From NCBI GenBank assembly GCA_943331295.2, contig CALQLA020000017.1, forward strand, positions 1 through 64,000: DNA of 64,000 nucleotides, written 5' to 3'. The notes under the pieces are model-generated. The model had not been told where the DNA came from. It made no database searches and worked only from the letters and a program-made list of their open reading frames with translations. The stretch is from Bordetella parapertussis. GTDB lineage: Bacteria; Pseudomonadota; Gammaproteobacteria; Burkholderiales; Casimicrobiaceae. The translations under genes and the position numbers were made by a program. Shown piece after piece: positions 30,827 to 42,254 of this stretch. The stretch's first letter is position 1, and each line of letters opens with the position of its first letter.

Positions 30827-31224
30827 CAGAGCCTCGCCGCGACGACGAGCGTCAGCGCGATGCTGACGACCAGCACGACGACGCTCGAGCGCCGGGCGGG
30901 CGCGAGGTCGTCGTTCACATGCAGGTCGAGCAGCAGGAACCGGATGCCGGCGCAGAAATGGTGCAGGTAGGCCCACGCGAGGCCGATCGCGACCAGCTTC
31001 GCGAGCGGGTGCGCGAGGAAGGATTTCATCGCGGCGAACGCTTCCGGCGAACCGAGGCTCCAGCCGACCGTGAACAGCAGCAGCGGGATGCCGAACAGGA
31101 AAAGGCTGGCACCGCTGACGCGGTGCAGGAACGAGACGATCCCCGGCAGCGGCAGGCGGATCCTGGGCAGGTCGAGATAGACCGGCCGGGGTTTGACCAC
31201 GGGGCGATCAGGCGCGGACATCAT
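30823..31224 (-). CDS. sdhC: Succinate dehydrogenase cytochrome b556 subunit
   Basis: 133 aa. Membrane anchor and haem b subunit. The first-helix signature IVSFLHRVSGASLFLFGIPL and the haem-ligand block YLHHFCAGIRFLLLDLH are present, with three membrane helices in all. Two adjacent ATGs (31224 and 31221) can start it; a longer frame opens 20 codons upstream but lacks conservation. It is the first gene of the sdh operon. Confidence 0.93.
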   Translation of the reverse strand: MMSAPDRPVVKPRPVYLDLPRIRLPLPGIVSFLHRVSGASLFLFGIPLLLFTVGWSLGSPEAFAAMKSFLAHPLAKLVAIGLAWAYLHHFCAGIRFLLLDLHVNDDLAPARRSSVVVLVVSIALTLVVAARLW

Positions 31225-31643
31225 TGCCCTCGACGAAAGGATGGGATGCGGCGGGTGCGATGCCCCGGGGACCGGCGGCGGCATGAGCCCGAAGGGCCGT
31301 CCCGAGGGCGAACACCGGAGTGCGAAGCACGAAGGTAGTCCAGTGAGCGCGCGAGGTGTCCGCGCGTGCGGCCGCGAAGGACGCGGCGCGGGTCGTGATG
31401 CGGCAAAGGAGCATCGTTCGGATTCCGCTAAGGGGCTGCGGCGCTGTCGGCAAGGTCATGCGACGACCGGTTCGGCGCCGGGTACGCGCGCAATCATCCG
31501 GAGGCGGCTGCGCGCGGCGATAAATTATAACGCGATTCGTGGTGGCGGCGAATGCCGGCCGCCCGCGACCGCGCCGGAATACCGGCGCAGCCGCGCGTGA
31601 TCGGGAGGTGTCGCCTGCCGGATGTCATCGCGGGCGCCGCGCG
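31225..31643 (-). promoter_or_regulatory. Long leader/intergenic region upstream of sdhC
   Basis: 419 bp with no convincing gene. On the minus strand a sigma-70-like promoter is visible: -10 TATAAT at 31529-31524 and a weak -35 TTCGCC at 31552-31547, with 17 bp between. If used, it gives an untranslated leader of about 290 bases before sdhC, unusually long. The short open frames inside lack ribosome-binding sites and I do not call them. Confidence 0.5.
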
Positions 31644-32375
31644 TCAGCCCAGGTCGTTGCGGTAGTGGAGGTCGCGGGTGCTGCAGAGCCCTCGCCGCCA
31701 CTCCACCGGCCGGTCGCCGTAGGTGAAGGCCACGCGCTCGACCGACAGCAGCGGCGCGCCGGGATCGACCTCGAGCAGCGCCGCGGCCGGCGCGTCCGCC
31801 GCGATCGCGGTGAGCCGCTCCTCCGCCCGCACCATGCGCACGCCGAACTGCGTCTCGAAGAAGCCGTACATCGAGCCGTGGTAGGCGTCGAGCCTCGCCT
31901 TCGTCAGGCCCTTGAACAGCGCCGCGGGCAGCGTCATCTCGTCCAGCACCACCGGCCGGCCGCCGTATTCGAGGATCCGGCGCAGCACGACGACCGAGTC
32001 GCCGGGCTTCAATTCGAGCATGCGCGCGGCTTCGCTGCCCGCGCGCGCCCGGCGCACGTCGAGGAGTCGGCTCACCGGGTACTCGTCGCGGCCGTCGTTG
32101 CGGCGCAGGCGCAGGAACCGGAAGTTCGACGTCTTTTCCTCGGTGTGCGTGGCGACGAAGGTGCCCTTGCCCTGCCGCCGCACGACCAGGTTGTCGGCGG
32201 CGAGCGCGTCGATCGCCTTCCTCACGGTGCCCTGCGACACGCCGAACCGACCCGCGAGCTCGATCTCGCTGGGGATGGCCGCCCCGGGACCCCACTGCCC
32301 CTCGTCGAGGCTGCGCTCGAGCAGCGCCTTGATCTGGAGGTAGAGCGGCCGGAAGGAGGGCGACGGGTTCGACAT
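31644..32375 (-). CDS. GntR-family regulator with UTRA effector domain (likely TCA/methylcitrate regulator)
   Basis: 243 aa. The N-terminal GntR winged helix shows LYLQIKALLERSLDEGQW, IPSEIELAGRFGVSQGTVRKAI and VVRRQGKGTFVA. The C-terminal UTRA ligand-binding domain has VVVLRRILEYGGRPVVLDEM and RVAFTYGDRPVEWRRGL. It lies between sdhC and the divergent mdh-prp genes. A perfect palindrome with the layout of a GntR operator sits in its own promoter region at 32457-32483. Control of the neighbouring TCA and methylcitrate genes, and of itself, is the natural inference. The ligand is unknown. No PrpR-type propionate regulator occurs in the window. Confidence 0.9.
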   Translation of the reverse strand: MSNPSPSFRPLYLQIKALLERSLDEGQWGPGAAIPSEIELAGRFGVSQGTVRKAIDALAADNLVVRRQGKGTFVATHTEEKTSNFRFLRLRRNDGRDEYPVSRLLDVRRARAGSEAARMLELKPGDSVVVLRRILEYGGRPVVLDEMTLPAALFKGLTKARLDAYHGSMYGFFETQFGVRMVRAEERLTAIAADAPAAALLEVDPGAPLLSVERVAFTYGDRPVEWRRGLCSTRDLHYRNDLG

Positions 32376-32456
32376 GGCGGGTTGGCGGCGGGCCGGGGAC
32401 GCCGCGCGCCCTCCCCCCGGGCCAATTATTCGCCCATTGCGGCGGGCTGTCTATAT

Positions 32457-32483
32457 TCTATCTTATGTCTTGTATAAGATAGA
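32457..32483. promoter_or_regulatory. Perfect palindrome, probable GntR operator
   Basis: TCTATCTTAT (32457-32466), a 7-base centre GTCTTGT, then ATAAGATAGA (32474-32483): a perfect 10-bp inverted repeat in a local AT-rich patch. It is 8 bp upstream of the -35 of the mdh promoter and about 80 bp in front of the gntR start, so one bound protein could act on both directions. Confidence 0.7.
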
Positions 32484-32491
32484 AGAGTTGG

Positions 32492-32521
32492 TTGACATTG
32501 CCGCCGCTGTGGTCGTATAGT
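32492..32521 (+). promoter_or_regulatory. Sigma-70 promoter for mdh and following genes
   Basis: TTGACA at 32492-32497 (consensus -35), 18-bp spacer, TATAGT at 32516-32521 (-10). It is followed by a leader of about 140 bases and GAGGAG before the mdh ATG. The palindrome just upstream suggests control by the GntR protein. Confidence 0.7.
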
Positions 32522-32665
32522 CCTGCGAGACGCTTCCGGCCGCCCCGAAGCCCGCGCCGAACCGGCGCGGACGGGGGCGACGGAAATCCCGCCGGCGCAC
32601 GACCGCTTGCCCCGCCAGACGCCCCTTCCCCCCACCGCCCCCCTCTACCGCGAGGAGTCTCTTCG

Positions 32666-33652
32666 ATGAAAAAGCCCGTACGCGTTGCCGTCACCGGTGC
32701 AGCCGGCCAGATCGGCTACAGCCTCCTGTTCCGGATCGCCGCCGGTGAAATGCTGGGCCGCGACCAGCCTGTCATCCTGCAGATGCTCGAACTGCCCGTC
32801 GACAAGGCGCAGGCGGCGCTGCGCGGCGTGATGATGGAAATCGAGGACTGCGCATTCCCGCTGGTGGCGGACATGGTCGGCACCGCCGACCCCGCCGTCG
32901 CGTTCAAGGACGCCGACATCGCGATGCTGGTCGGCGCGCGGCCGCGCGGCCCCGGTATGGAGCGCAAGGACCTGCTGCTGGAGAACGCCAAGATCTTCAC
33001 GGCGCAGGGCAAGGCGATCGACGCCGTGGCGAGCCGCGGCATCAAGGTGCTGGTCGTCGGCAACCCGGCGAACACCAACGCGTACATCGCGATGAAGTCC
33101 GCGCCCGGCCTGCCGAAGAAGAACTTCACGTCGATGATGCGGCTCGACCACAACCGCGCGCTGACGCAGCTTGCGGCGAAGTCCGGCAAGCCGGTCGGCG
33201 CGATCGAGAAGCTCGCCGTGTGGGGCAACCACTCGCCGACGATGTACCCGGACTACCGCTTCGCCACCGTCGACGGCGCCTCGGTGGCCACGATGATCAA
33301 CGACGAGAACTGGAACCGCACCGTGTTCCTGCCCACCGTCGGCAAGCGCGGCGCGGCGATCATCGAGGCGCGCGGCCTGTCGTCGGCCGCCTCCGCCGCC
33401 AACGCGGCGATCGACCACGTCCGCGACTGGGTCGCCGGCACCAACGGCCGCTGGGTCACGATGGGAATCGCATCCGACGGCAGCTACGGCATCCCGCAGG
33501 ACGTCATGTACGGCTACCCCGTCACCTGCGCCAACGGCGAGTACGCGATCGTGCAGGGCCTGGCCATCGACGAGTTTTCGCGCGAGCGGATGGCGGTCAC
33601 GCTGAAGGAACTCGAGGAAGAGCGCGCCGGCGTCGCCTCGCTGCTCGGCTGA
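32666..33652 (+). CDS. mdh: Malate dehydrogenase
   Basis: 328 aa, the two-domain NAD-dependent MDH typical of betaproteobacteria. NAD-binding [19 protein letters not shown], the substrate loop [34 protein letters not shown], the catalytic [14 protein letters not shown] and [11 protein letters not shown] (active-site His) are intact. GAGGAG lies 8 bases before the ATG. The open frame continues upstream but the conserved N-terminus begins at [11 protein letters not shown]. It heads the + strand run that goes on to prpB, prpC, prpD and acnA. Confidence 0.98.
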   Translation: MKKPVRVAVTGAAGQIGYSLLFRIAAGEMLGRDQPVILQMLELPVDKAQAALRGVMMEIEDCAFPLVADMVGTADPAVAFKDADIAMLVGARPRGPGMERKDLLLENAKIFTAQGKAIDAVASRGIKVLVVGNPANTNAYIAMKSAPGLPKKNFTSMMRLDHNRALTQLAAKSGKPVGAIEKLAVWGNHSPTMYPDYRFATVDGASVATMINDENWNRTVFLPTVGKRGAAIIEARGLSSAASAANAAIDHVRDWVAGTNGRWVTMGIASDGSYGIPQDVMYGYPVTCANGEYAIVQGLAIDEFSRERMAVTLKELEEERAGVASLLG

Positions 33653-33693
33653 CCGGAGCACCCGGCACCGCGGCGCGGCATTGCACGGCCACA

Positions 33694-33777
33694 ACGCACC
33701 GAACCCGACGCACCGAACCCGACGCAGTGAACCCGACGCAGTGAACCCGACGCACCGAACCCGACGCACTGAACCAG
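33694..33777. repeat. Tandem repeat, six units of 14 bp, between mdh and prpB
   Basis: Six consecutive 14-bp units of consensus ACGCACCGAACCCG. Units 1, 2 and 5 are identical; units 3 and 4 have AGTG in place of ACCG; unit 6 differs at two places. It ends 17 bp before the prpB ATG, just ahead of the GGAGGG ribosome-binding region, so copy number would change the leader length. Confidence 0.9.
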
Positions 33778-33794
33778 ACGGAGGGCAGCAGCCC

Positions 33795-34679
33795 ATGACC
33801 ACCCAGTCCGCCGGCGCGAAGTTCCGCGCCGCCATCGCCGCCGAGCGGCCGCTGCAGGTACCCGGCGCGATCTGCGCCTACCACGCCCTCCTGGCCGAGA
33901 AATCCGGCTACAAGGCGATCTACCTGTCGGGCGGCGGGGTCGCCGCCGGGTCGCTCGGCATCCCCGACCTCGGCATCAGCAACCTCGACGACGTGCTGAC
34001 CGACGTCCGCCGCATCACCGACGTGTCGTCGCTGCCGCTTCTCGTCGACGTCGACACGGGCTTCGGCTCGTCGGCGTTCAACGTCGCGCGCACCGTCCGC
34101 TCGCTGATCAAGGCGGGCGCCGGCGCCATGCACATCGAGGACCAGGTCGGCGCCAAGCGCTGCGGGCACCGCCCCAACAAGGAACTCGTGTCGCAGGCGG
34201 AGATGGTCGACCGCATCAGGGCGGCCGTCGACGCCAAGACCGACGCCGACTTCGTCGTCATGGCGCGCACCGACGCGCTGGCCGTCGAGGGGCTGCAGGC
34301 GGCGATCGACCGCGCCTGCGCCTGCGTCGAGGCCGGCGCCGACATGATCTTCCCCGAGGCGATCACGGATCTCGCGATGTACCGGCAGTTCGCGGCCGCG
34401 GTGAAGGTGCCGATCCTCGCCAACATCACCGAGTTCGGCGCCACGCCTCTGTTCACGCTGGACGAACTGCGCGGCGCCGACGTCGCGATCGCGCTGTACC
34501 CGCTGTCGGCGTTCCGCGCGATGAACAAGGCGGCGCTCAACGTGTACCGGACGCTGCGGCGCGACGGCACCCAGAAGGCCGCCGTCGAGACGATGCAGAC
34601 CCGCGTCGAGCTCTACGATTTCCTCGGCTACCACGCCTACGAGGAACACCTCGACGCGCTGTTCGCCAAGGCGAAATGA
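33795..34679 (+). CDS. prpB: 2-methylisocitrate lyase
   Basis: 294 aa of the isocitrate lyase/PEP mutase superfamily. It splits 2-methylisocitrate into pyruvate and succinate. The KRCGH catalytic loop is present with Cys123, in [20 protein letters not shown] (given in part as [10 protein letters not shown]). [20 protein letters not shown] holds the Mg2+-binding acids. [15 protein letters not shown] is typical of PrpB rather than AceA. GGAGGG precedes the ATG. It sits 142 bp downstream of mdh across the 14-bp tandem repeat. Confidence 0.96.
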   Translation: MTTQSAGAKFRAAIAAERPLQVPGAICAYHALLAEKSGYKAIYLSGGGVAAGSLGIPDLGISNLDDVLTDVRRITDVSSLPLLVDVDTGFGSSAFNVARTVRSLIKAGAGAMHIEDQVGAKRCGHRPNKELVSQAEMVDRIRAAVDAKTDADFVVMARTDALAVEGLQAAIDRACACVEAGADMIFPEAITDLAMYRQFAAAVKVPILANITEFGATPLFTLDELRGADVAIALYPLSAFRAMNKAALNVYRTLRRDGTQKAAVETMQTRVELYDFLGYHAYEEHLDALFAKAK

Positions 34680-34702
34680 CCCCGGACGCCGCAGCCGTGG
34701 AC

Positions 34703-34728
34703 GCCCGCCGGGCCCCGCCCCGGCGGGC
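34703..34728 (+). other. GC-rich hairpin between prpB and prpC
   Basis: GCCCGCCGGG, a 6-base loop, CCCGGCGGGC: a perfect 10-bp stem 23 bp past the prpB stop. No T-run follows, so it is not a standard terminator. It could protect the upstream mRNA or set the prpB to prpC ratio. Confidence 0.5.
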
Positions 34729-34796
34729 CGGCCGCGCGCGGCGCGCCCCACTTTCCCGGCACGCCGTTCGGCGCGCCGCCTGACAGGAGCCAGTCG

Positions 34797-35954
34797 ATGA
34801 CCACCGAAGCCCCCGCCGTCACGCCCAAGCCCAAGAAGTCCGTCGCCCTGTCCGGCGTTCCCGCCGGCAACACCGCGCTGTGCACGGTGGGGAGGAGCGG
34901 CAACGACCTCGCCTACCGCGGCTACGACATCCTCGACATCGCGACGACCAGCGAGTTCGAGGAAATCGCCCACCTGCTCGTCCACGGCACGCTGCCGACG
35001 GCCGCCGAGCTCCGCGCGTACAAGGCGAAGCTCGCCGCCTTGCGCGGGCTCCCCGCCCCGCTCAAGGCCGTGCTGGAGCAGCTGCCGGCGTCGGCGCACC
35101 CGATGGACGTGCAGCGGACCGCGGTGTCGACGCTGGGCGCCGTGCTGCCCGAGAAGGACGACCACAACGCGCCCGGCGCGCGCGACATCGCCGACCGGCT
35201 GATGGCCTCGCTCGGCCCGGCGCTGCTGTACTGGTACCACTGGAGCCACAACGGCCGCCGGATCGACGTCGAGACCGACGACGACTCGATCGGCGGCAAC
35301 TTCCTCCGGCTGCTGCACGGCAAGGCGCCGTCGCCGCTGATGGTGCGCGCGATGCACACGTCGCTCAACCTCTACGCCGAGCACGAGTTCAACGCGTCGA
35401 CGTTCGCCGCGCGCGTGGTCGCCGGCACCGGCGCCGACATGTACTCGGCGATCACCGGCGGCATCGGCGCGCTGCGCGGGCCGAAGCACGGCGGCGCCAA
35501 CGAGGTGGCGTTCGAGATCCAGAAGCGCTACGTCACGCCGGACGAGGCCGAGGCCGACATCCGCCGCCGGATCGAGGCAAAGGAAGTCGTCATCGGCTTC
35601 GGGCACCCGGTCTACACGATCGGCGACCCGCGCAACAAGATCATCAAGGAAGTCGCGCGCCAGCTGTCGCAGGACGCCGGCAGCCTGAAGATGTTCGACA
35701 TCGCGGCCCGCATCGAGGACGTGATGTGGTCGGCGAAGAAGATGTTCGCCAACCTCGACTGGTTCAGCGCGGTGAGCTACCACATGATGGGCGTGCCCAC
35801 CGCCATGTTCACCCCGCTGTTCGTGATCTCGCGGACTTCGGGCTGGGCCGCGCACGTGATCGAGCAGCGCATCGACGGCAAGATCATCCGGCCCTCGGCC
35901 AACTACATCGGCCCCGACGACCAGGCGTTCGTCCCCATCGCCAAGCGCGGCTAG
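34797..35954 (+). CDS. prpC: 2-methylcitrate synthase
   Basis: 385 aa, the short citrate synthase class. It condenses propionyl-CoA with oxaloacetate. The PrpC-type N-terminus [20 protein letters not shown], the histidine region [19 protein letters not shown] and [19 protein letters not shown] are conserved. The GHPVYT form and the length separate it from gltA (434 aa, GHRVYK). AGGAG lies before the ATG. prpD follows 39 bp later. Confidence 0.96.
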   Translation: MTTEAPAVTPKPKKSVALSGVPAGNTALCTVGRSGNDLAYRGYDILDIATTSEFEEIAHLLVHGTLPTAAELRAYKAKLAALRGLPAPLKAVLEQLPASAHPMDVQRTAVSTLGAVLPEKDDHNAPGARDIADRLMASLGPALLYWYHWSHNGRRIDVETDDDSIGGNFLRLLHGKAPSPLMVRAMHTSLNLYAEHEFNASTFAARVVAGTGADMYSAITGGIGALRGPKHGGANEVAFEIQKRYVTPDEAEADIRRRIEAKEVVIGFGHPVYTIGDPRNKIIKEVARQLSQDAGSLKMFDIAARIEDVMWSAKKMFANLDWFSAVSYHMMGVPTAMFTPLFVISRTSGWAAHVIEQRIDGKIIRPSANYIGPDDQAFVPIAKRG

Positions 35955-35993
35955 CCACCACCCTCATCCAGACCACCCAGACTCCCGACCGCC

Positions 35994-37436
35994 ATGTCAG
36001 CCCCCATCAGCAACGTCCGCCCCAAGCCCGACCAGGTCCTGGTCGACATCGCCGACTACGTCGCCAAGTACAAGATCACCAGCAAGGAAGCCTACGAGAC
36101 GGCCCGGAACTGCCTGCTCGACACGCTGGGCTGCGGCTTCGAGGCGCTGTCCTACCCCGCGTGCACCAAGCTGATGGGGCCGATCGTCCCGGGCACCGTC
36201 GTCCCGAACGGCGCCAGGGTGCCGGGCACGTCGTTCCAGCTCGACCCGGTGCAGGCCGCATTCAACATCGGCGCGATGATCCGCTGGCTCGACTTCAACG
36301 ACACCTGGCTCGCCGCCGAGTGGGGCCACCCGTCGGACAACCTGGGCGGGATCCTCGCCACCGCCGACTGGCTGTCGCGCAACGCCGTGGCCGCCGGCAA
36401 GAAGCCGCTGACGATGAAGGACGTGCTGACGGCGATGATCAAGGCGCACGAGATCCAGGGCGTCATCGCGCTCGAGAACAGCTTCAACCGCGTCGGCCTC
36501 GACCACGTCGTGCTGGTCAAGGTGGCGTCGACCGCCGTGGTCGCCGCGATGCTGGGGCTCTCCCGCGACGAGATCATCGACGCCGTGTCGCTCGCGTGGG
36601 TGGACGGCCAGTCGCTGCGCACCTACCGCCACTCGCCTAATACCGGCTCGCGCAAGAGCTGGGCCGCCGGCGACGCGACGTCGCGCGCGGTGCGCCTCGC
36701 GCTGATGACGAAGACCGGCGAGATGGGCTACCCGTCGGTGCTGACGGCCAAGACCTGGGGCTTCTACGACGTCCTGTTCAAGGGCCAGCCGTTCAAGTTC
36801 CAGCGCCCCTACGGCAGCTACGTGATGGAGCAGATCCTGTTCAAGATCAGCTTCCCCGCCGAATTCCACGCGCAGACCGCGGCGGAGTGCGCGATGACGC
36901 TGCACCCGCTGGTCCGCGACCGCATCGCCGACATCAGGAAGATCACCATCCGCACCCACGAGTCGGCGATCCGCATCATCGACAAGAAGGGCCCGCTGGC
37001 GAACCCGGCCGACCGCGACCACTGCATCCAGTACATGGTCGCGGTGCCGCTGATCCACGGCCGGCTGACCGCCGCCGACTACGAGGACAACGTCGCCTCC
37101 GACCCGCGGATCGACGCGCTGCGCGCCAAGATGGAATGCGTCGAGGACAAGAAGTTCTCGAAGGACTACCACGACCCGGACAAGCGGTCGATCGCCAACG
37201 CCATCACCGTCGAGTTCAAGGACGGCAGCAAGACGAAGGAAATCGTCGTCGAGTACCCGATCGGCCACCGCCGCCGCCGCAAGGAAGGCATCCCGGTGCT
37301 GATCGAGAAGTTCCGCACCAACCTCGCGCGGCGCTTCCCGGCCAGGCAGCAGCAGCGGATCCTCGACGTCGCGCTCGACGCCAAGGCGCTCGAAGCGATA
37401 CCGGTGCACGAGTTCGTCGACCTGATGACGATCTGA
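35994..37436 (+). CDS. prpD: 2-methylcitrate dehydratase
   Basis: 480 aa, MmgE/PrpD family. It dehydrates 2-methylcitrate to 2-methyl-cis-aconitate without an iron-sulfur cluster. Typical stretches are [56 protein letters not shown] and [17 protein letters not shown]. Many betaproteobacteria use acnD-prpF for this step; here prpD does it, and no acnD/prpF pair is present in the window. Confidence 0.96.
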   Translation: MSAPISNVRPKPDQVLVDIADYVAKYKITSKEAYETARNCLLDTLGCGFEALSYPACTKLMGPIVPGTVVPNGARVPGTSFQLDPVQAAFNIGAMIRWLDFNDTWLAAEWGHPSDNLGGILATADWLSRNAVAAGKKPLTMKDVLTAMIKAHEIQGVIALENSFNRVGLDHVVLVKVASTAVVAAMLGLSRDEIIDAVSLAWVDGQSLRTYRHSPNTGSRKSWAAGDATSRAVRLALMTKTGEMGYPSVLTAKTWGFYDVLFKGQPFKFQRPYGSYVMEQILFKISFPAEFHAQTAAECAMTLHPLVRDRIADIRKITIRTHESAIRIIDKKGPLANPADRDHCIQYMVAVPLIHGRLTAADYEDNVASDPRIDALRAKMECVEDKKFSKDYHDPDKRSIANAITVEFKDGSKTKEIVVEYPIGHRRRRKEGIPVLIEKFRTNLARRFPARQQQRILDVALDAKALEAIPVHEFVDLMTI

Positions 37437-37480
37437 ACCCGATCCTGCCGCCTTCCCCCCCGCGCCCCCCGGAGACGTCC

Positions 37481-38071
37481 ATGACGACCCGCCGCAAGCA
37501 CGTGCCCCTGCTCGCCACCGCCGCCGTGGCGCTCGCCGCCGCGACGGGTGCCGGCGCCGTCGAGTACCCGACGCTGAAGAACGGCCAGTGGGAGATGACC
37601 ACCACCTCGTCCGCCCCCGGGGCCGCGCCGCAGAAGTCGACGATCTGCCTCGACGCCGCCACCCAGAAGATGATGATCGACATGGGCGCCGGGATGCAGA
37701 AGGAAATGTGCAGCCGGATGGACATGAAGAAGGACGGCGCGAAGTTCATCACCGACGCCGAATGCAAGATCGGCAATTCGGTGATCAAGTCGCACGGCGT
37801 GATGACGATGCTCTCCGACACCGCGTACCGCACCGAGACCAGCGCGACGTTCGATCCGCCGTTCATGAAGGAGATGAAGGAAACGAAGAACGTCATCGAA
37901 GGCAAGTACATCGGCGCCTGCGGCAACGGCATGCAGCCGGGCGACATGATCACGCCCCAGGGCCAGAAGATCAACCTGAACCAGATCCAGCAGCGCGCTG
38001 CCCAGGCGGCGCCGCCCGCGGGCGCGCCGGCAGCGCCGGGCGCGCCCGCAGCCGCACCGAAGGGCAAGTGA
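37481..38071 (+). CDS. DUF3617 family secreted protein
   Basis: 196 aa. A signal peptide ([20 protein letters not shown], cleavage near GAGA-VEYP) leads into a DUF3617 domain: [47 protein letters not shown] and a paired-cysteine end ([12 protein letters not shown]). The tail is Ala/Pro-rich and may be flexible. The family's function is not known to me. It lies between prpD and acnA (44 and 61 bp gaps), so it is probably co-transcribed with cytoplasmic carbon-cycle enzymes, which is odd for a periplasmic protein. Confidence 0.85.
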   Translation: MTTRRKHVPLLATAAVALAAATGAGAVEYPTLKNGQWEMTTTSSAPGAAPQKSTICLDAATQKMMIDMGAGMQKEMCSRMDMKKDGAKFITDAECKIGNSVIKSHGVMTMLSDTAYRTETSATFDPPFMKEMKETKNVIEGKYIGACGNGMQPGDMITPQGQKINLNQIQQRAAQAAPPAGAPAAPGAPAAAPKGK

Positions 38072-38132
38072 TCCGGGCACCCCGGCGCCGGCCCGCCCGC
38101 CTCCCCCGAACGCCAACCGCGAAAGGAATCGC

Positions 38133-40838
<2,706 letters not shown>

Positions 40839-40864
40839 CCGTCCCGGGCGACGGGCGGGCCTGA

Positions 40865-41737
40865 GTGCCGCCCGACAGCCACCCGCTGCGCCGCGGGTTG
40901 CCGCTGTTCCTGCTCGCCGGGTTCTGCCTGACGTCGCTCGACACCACCGCCAAGTACCTGGTGCGCGACCATGCGCTGTTCCTGGTCGTCTGGGCGCGCT
41001 ACGTGGGCCAGATGGCGATCGTCACGCCGTGGGCCTGGCACCGCGCCGGGCCGGGCTTCTGGCGCACCCGCCGCCCCGTCGCGCAGCTCACCCGCTCTGC
41101 ACTGCTGATGGCGGCGACCGTCGGCTTCTTCGCCGGGTTGCGCTACCTGCCGCTCGCCGAAGGCTCGGCCATCACCTTCCTGGCGCCCGTCTTCATCGTC
41201 ATCCTGTCGGGCCCCCTGCTGGGCGAGCGCCCGACGAAGGCGCGCTGGGCGGCGTGCCTGGTGGGCTTCCTCGGCACGCTGGTGATGCTGCGACCGGGGT
41301 CCGCGGTGTTCCACCCGGCCGTGCTGCTGATGATCGGGACCGCGCTGTGCAACGGGCTGTACCAGATCCTGACCCGCAAGCTCGCCGCCGAGGATCCGCG
41401 CACGACGCTGTTCTACAGCGCCGTGGTCGGCACCGTGGTGACGACGGCAGCGCTGCCCTGGGGCTTCGTCGGCGAGACGATCACGCTGCGCGAAGGCGGA
41501 CTGTTCGTCCTGCTCGGGCTGCTCGCGGGGCTCGGCCACTGGTGCGTGATCGGCGCCTACTCGGCGGCACCCGCGTCGATGCTGACGCCGTACATGTACC
41601 TGCAAATAGTCTGGGCGACCGCCTACGGCTACATCGTGTTCCGGCAGGTTCCCGACGGCTGGTCGGCGATCGGCATCGGGGTGATCGTCGCCAGCGGGAT
41701 CCTGCTCGCGCTGCAGGAACGGCGGCGGCGGTCGTGA
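40865..41737 (+). CDS. EamA-family (DMT superfamily) transporter
   Basis: 290 aa with about ten hydrophobic helices in two EamA repeats. Repeat 1 runs from LPLFLLAGFCLTSLDTTAKYLV to LRYLPLAEGSAITFLAPVFIV and VGFLGTLVMLRPG. Repeat 2 covers LLMIGTALCNGLYQILTRKLA to YMYLQIVWATAYGYIVFRQVPDGWSAIGIG. The family includes metabolite and drug exporters; the substrate is unknown. The GTG at 40865 comes 26 bp after acnA with no strong Shine-Dalgarno, so it may depend on read-through. It ends the metabolic run; a gene remnant and the pilus leader follow. Confidence 0.85.
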   Translation: MPPDSHPLRRGLPLFLLAGFCLTSLDTTAKYLVRDHALFLVVWARYVGQMAIVTPWAWHRAGPGFWRTRRPVAQLTRSALLMAATVGFFAGLRYLPLAEGSAITFLAPVFIVILSGPLLGERPTKARWAACLVGFLGTLVMLRPGSAVFHPAVLLMIGTALCNGLYQILTRKLAAEDPRTTLFYSAVVGTVVTTAALPWGFVGETITLREGGLFVLLGLLAGLGHWCVIGAYSAAPASMLTPYMYLQIVWATAYGYIVFRQVPDGWSAIGIGVIVASGILLALQERRRRS

Positions 41738-41759
41738 GCCAGGGGGCCGCCGCACAGCG

Positions 41760-41882
41760 GAAAGCCAGGGCGCGAAGGACGCCGCGACCGCAACCAAGGA
41801 GGCCGCCACGCAGGCCATGGACGCCACCAACGAAGCCGCCGCCAAGGCGGTCGATGCGACGAAGGATGCCGCGAAGAAGTGA
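41760..41882 (+). pseudogene. C-terminal remnant of an Ala/Lys-rich repeat protein
   Basis: The frame ending at the TGA 41880-41882 encodes an Ala-rich amphipathic segment: GAKDAATATKEAATQAMDAT, then NEAAAKAVDATKDAAKK. Codons read as a real protein end with 7- to 11-residue repeats of the kind ATKDAAKK. No start codon or ribosome-binding site lies upstream before the eamA stop; the only in-frame ATG (41817) leaves 21 residues. I read it as the tail of a gene whose 5' part was lost. Function unknown. Confidence 0.5.
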
Positions 41883-42164
41883 CGGCGCTCCGATGCGGAG
41901 CGTCGAAAACGCAACGGATCGCCCCCCACGCCTCGGCGATCGCCCGGTCGGCGCGGACCGGATTATGTTGACGGCATAACAGCCACCCCCTATGCTGCCG
42001 TCATGGCACGGGCCACGAGGTGATGGACGGTACCGCTGGGTGGACAGGCGGATACCATGGGTCCCGCGACTTGGATGCTACAATGCCGAAGTGGGCAGCG
42101 GATGGGTGTACAAGATTAAGTTTCTGGCCCATCCTACTGATTCGTTTCGTTTTTTGTAGTTCAG
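41883..42164 (+). promoter_or_regulatory. Promoter and upstream leader of the pilus operon
   Basis: No gene is seen here. A sigma-70-like promoter reads TTGACG (41968-41973), 17-bp spacer, TATGCT (41991-41996). Downstream, GGTACCGC (42029-42036) pairs with GCGGATACC (42048-42056) with one bulged base, forming a hairpin. From about 42110 the DNA turns T-rich (TTCGTTTCGTTTTTTG at 42141-42156) before the riboswitch. If that promoter is used, about 160 bases of RNA precede the aptamer. A nearer start cannot be excluded. Confidence 0.45.
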
Positions 42165-42254
42165 TGTGATTCGGGCAAAACCATCGAGAGATGGTGACGC
42201 AAAGCCTCCGACCCAAGCGCCATGCGGCGACGGGTAGCGGGGTTGCCAATCGGC
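42165..42254 (+). ncRNA. GEMM-I (c-di-GMP class I) riboswitch aptamer
   Basis: The conserved GEMM-I core is present in order: GGGCAAAACC; hairpin CCATC-GAGA-GATGG (42181-42194) with a GNRA loop; GACGCAAAGCCTCCG; then GGGTAGCGGGGTTGCC. The P1 strands pair as GATT with AATC and GGCAA with TTGCC. Ligand contacts, numbered from memory of the Vibrio Vc2 structure, align as G20 = g42175, A47 = a42202 and C92 = c42246, all unchanged. G at position 20 favours c-di-GMP; the cGAMP-sensing GEMM-Ib class has A there. It lies about 95 bases upstream of the first pilin gene on the same strand. Confidence 0.93.

Noticed and set aside
33694..33777. Possible CRISPR array
   Set aside because: The 14-bp units are directly adjacent, with no spacers, and no cas genes are near. 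It is a plain tandem repeat.
42168..42251. GEMM-Ib (3',3'-cGAMP) riboswitch instead of c-di-GMP
   Set aside because: The base aligned to Vc2 position 20 is G (42175); cGAMP-selective members have A there. Not tested, but the sequence favours c-di-GMP.
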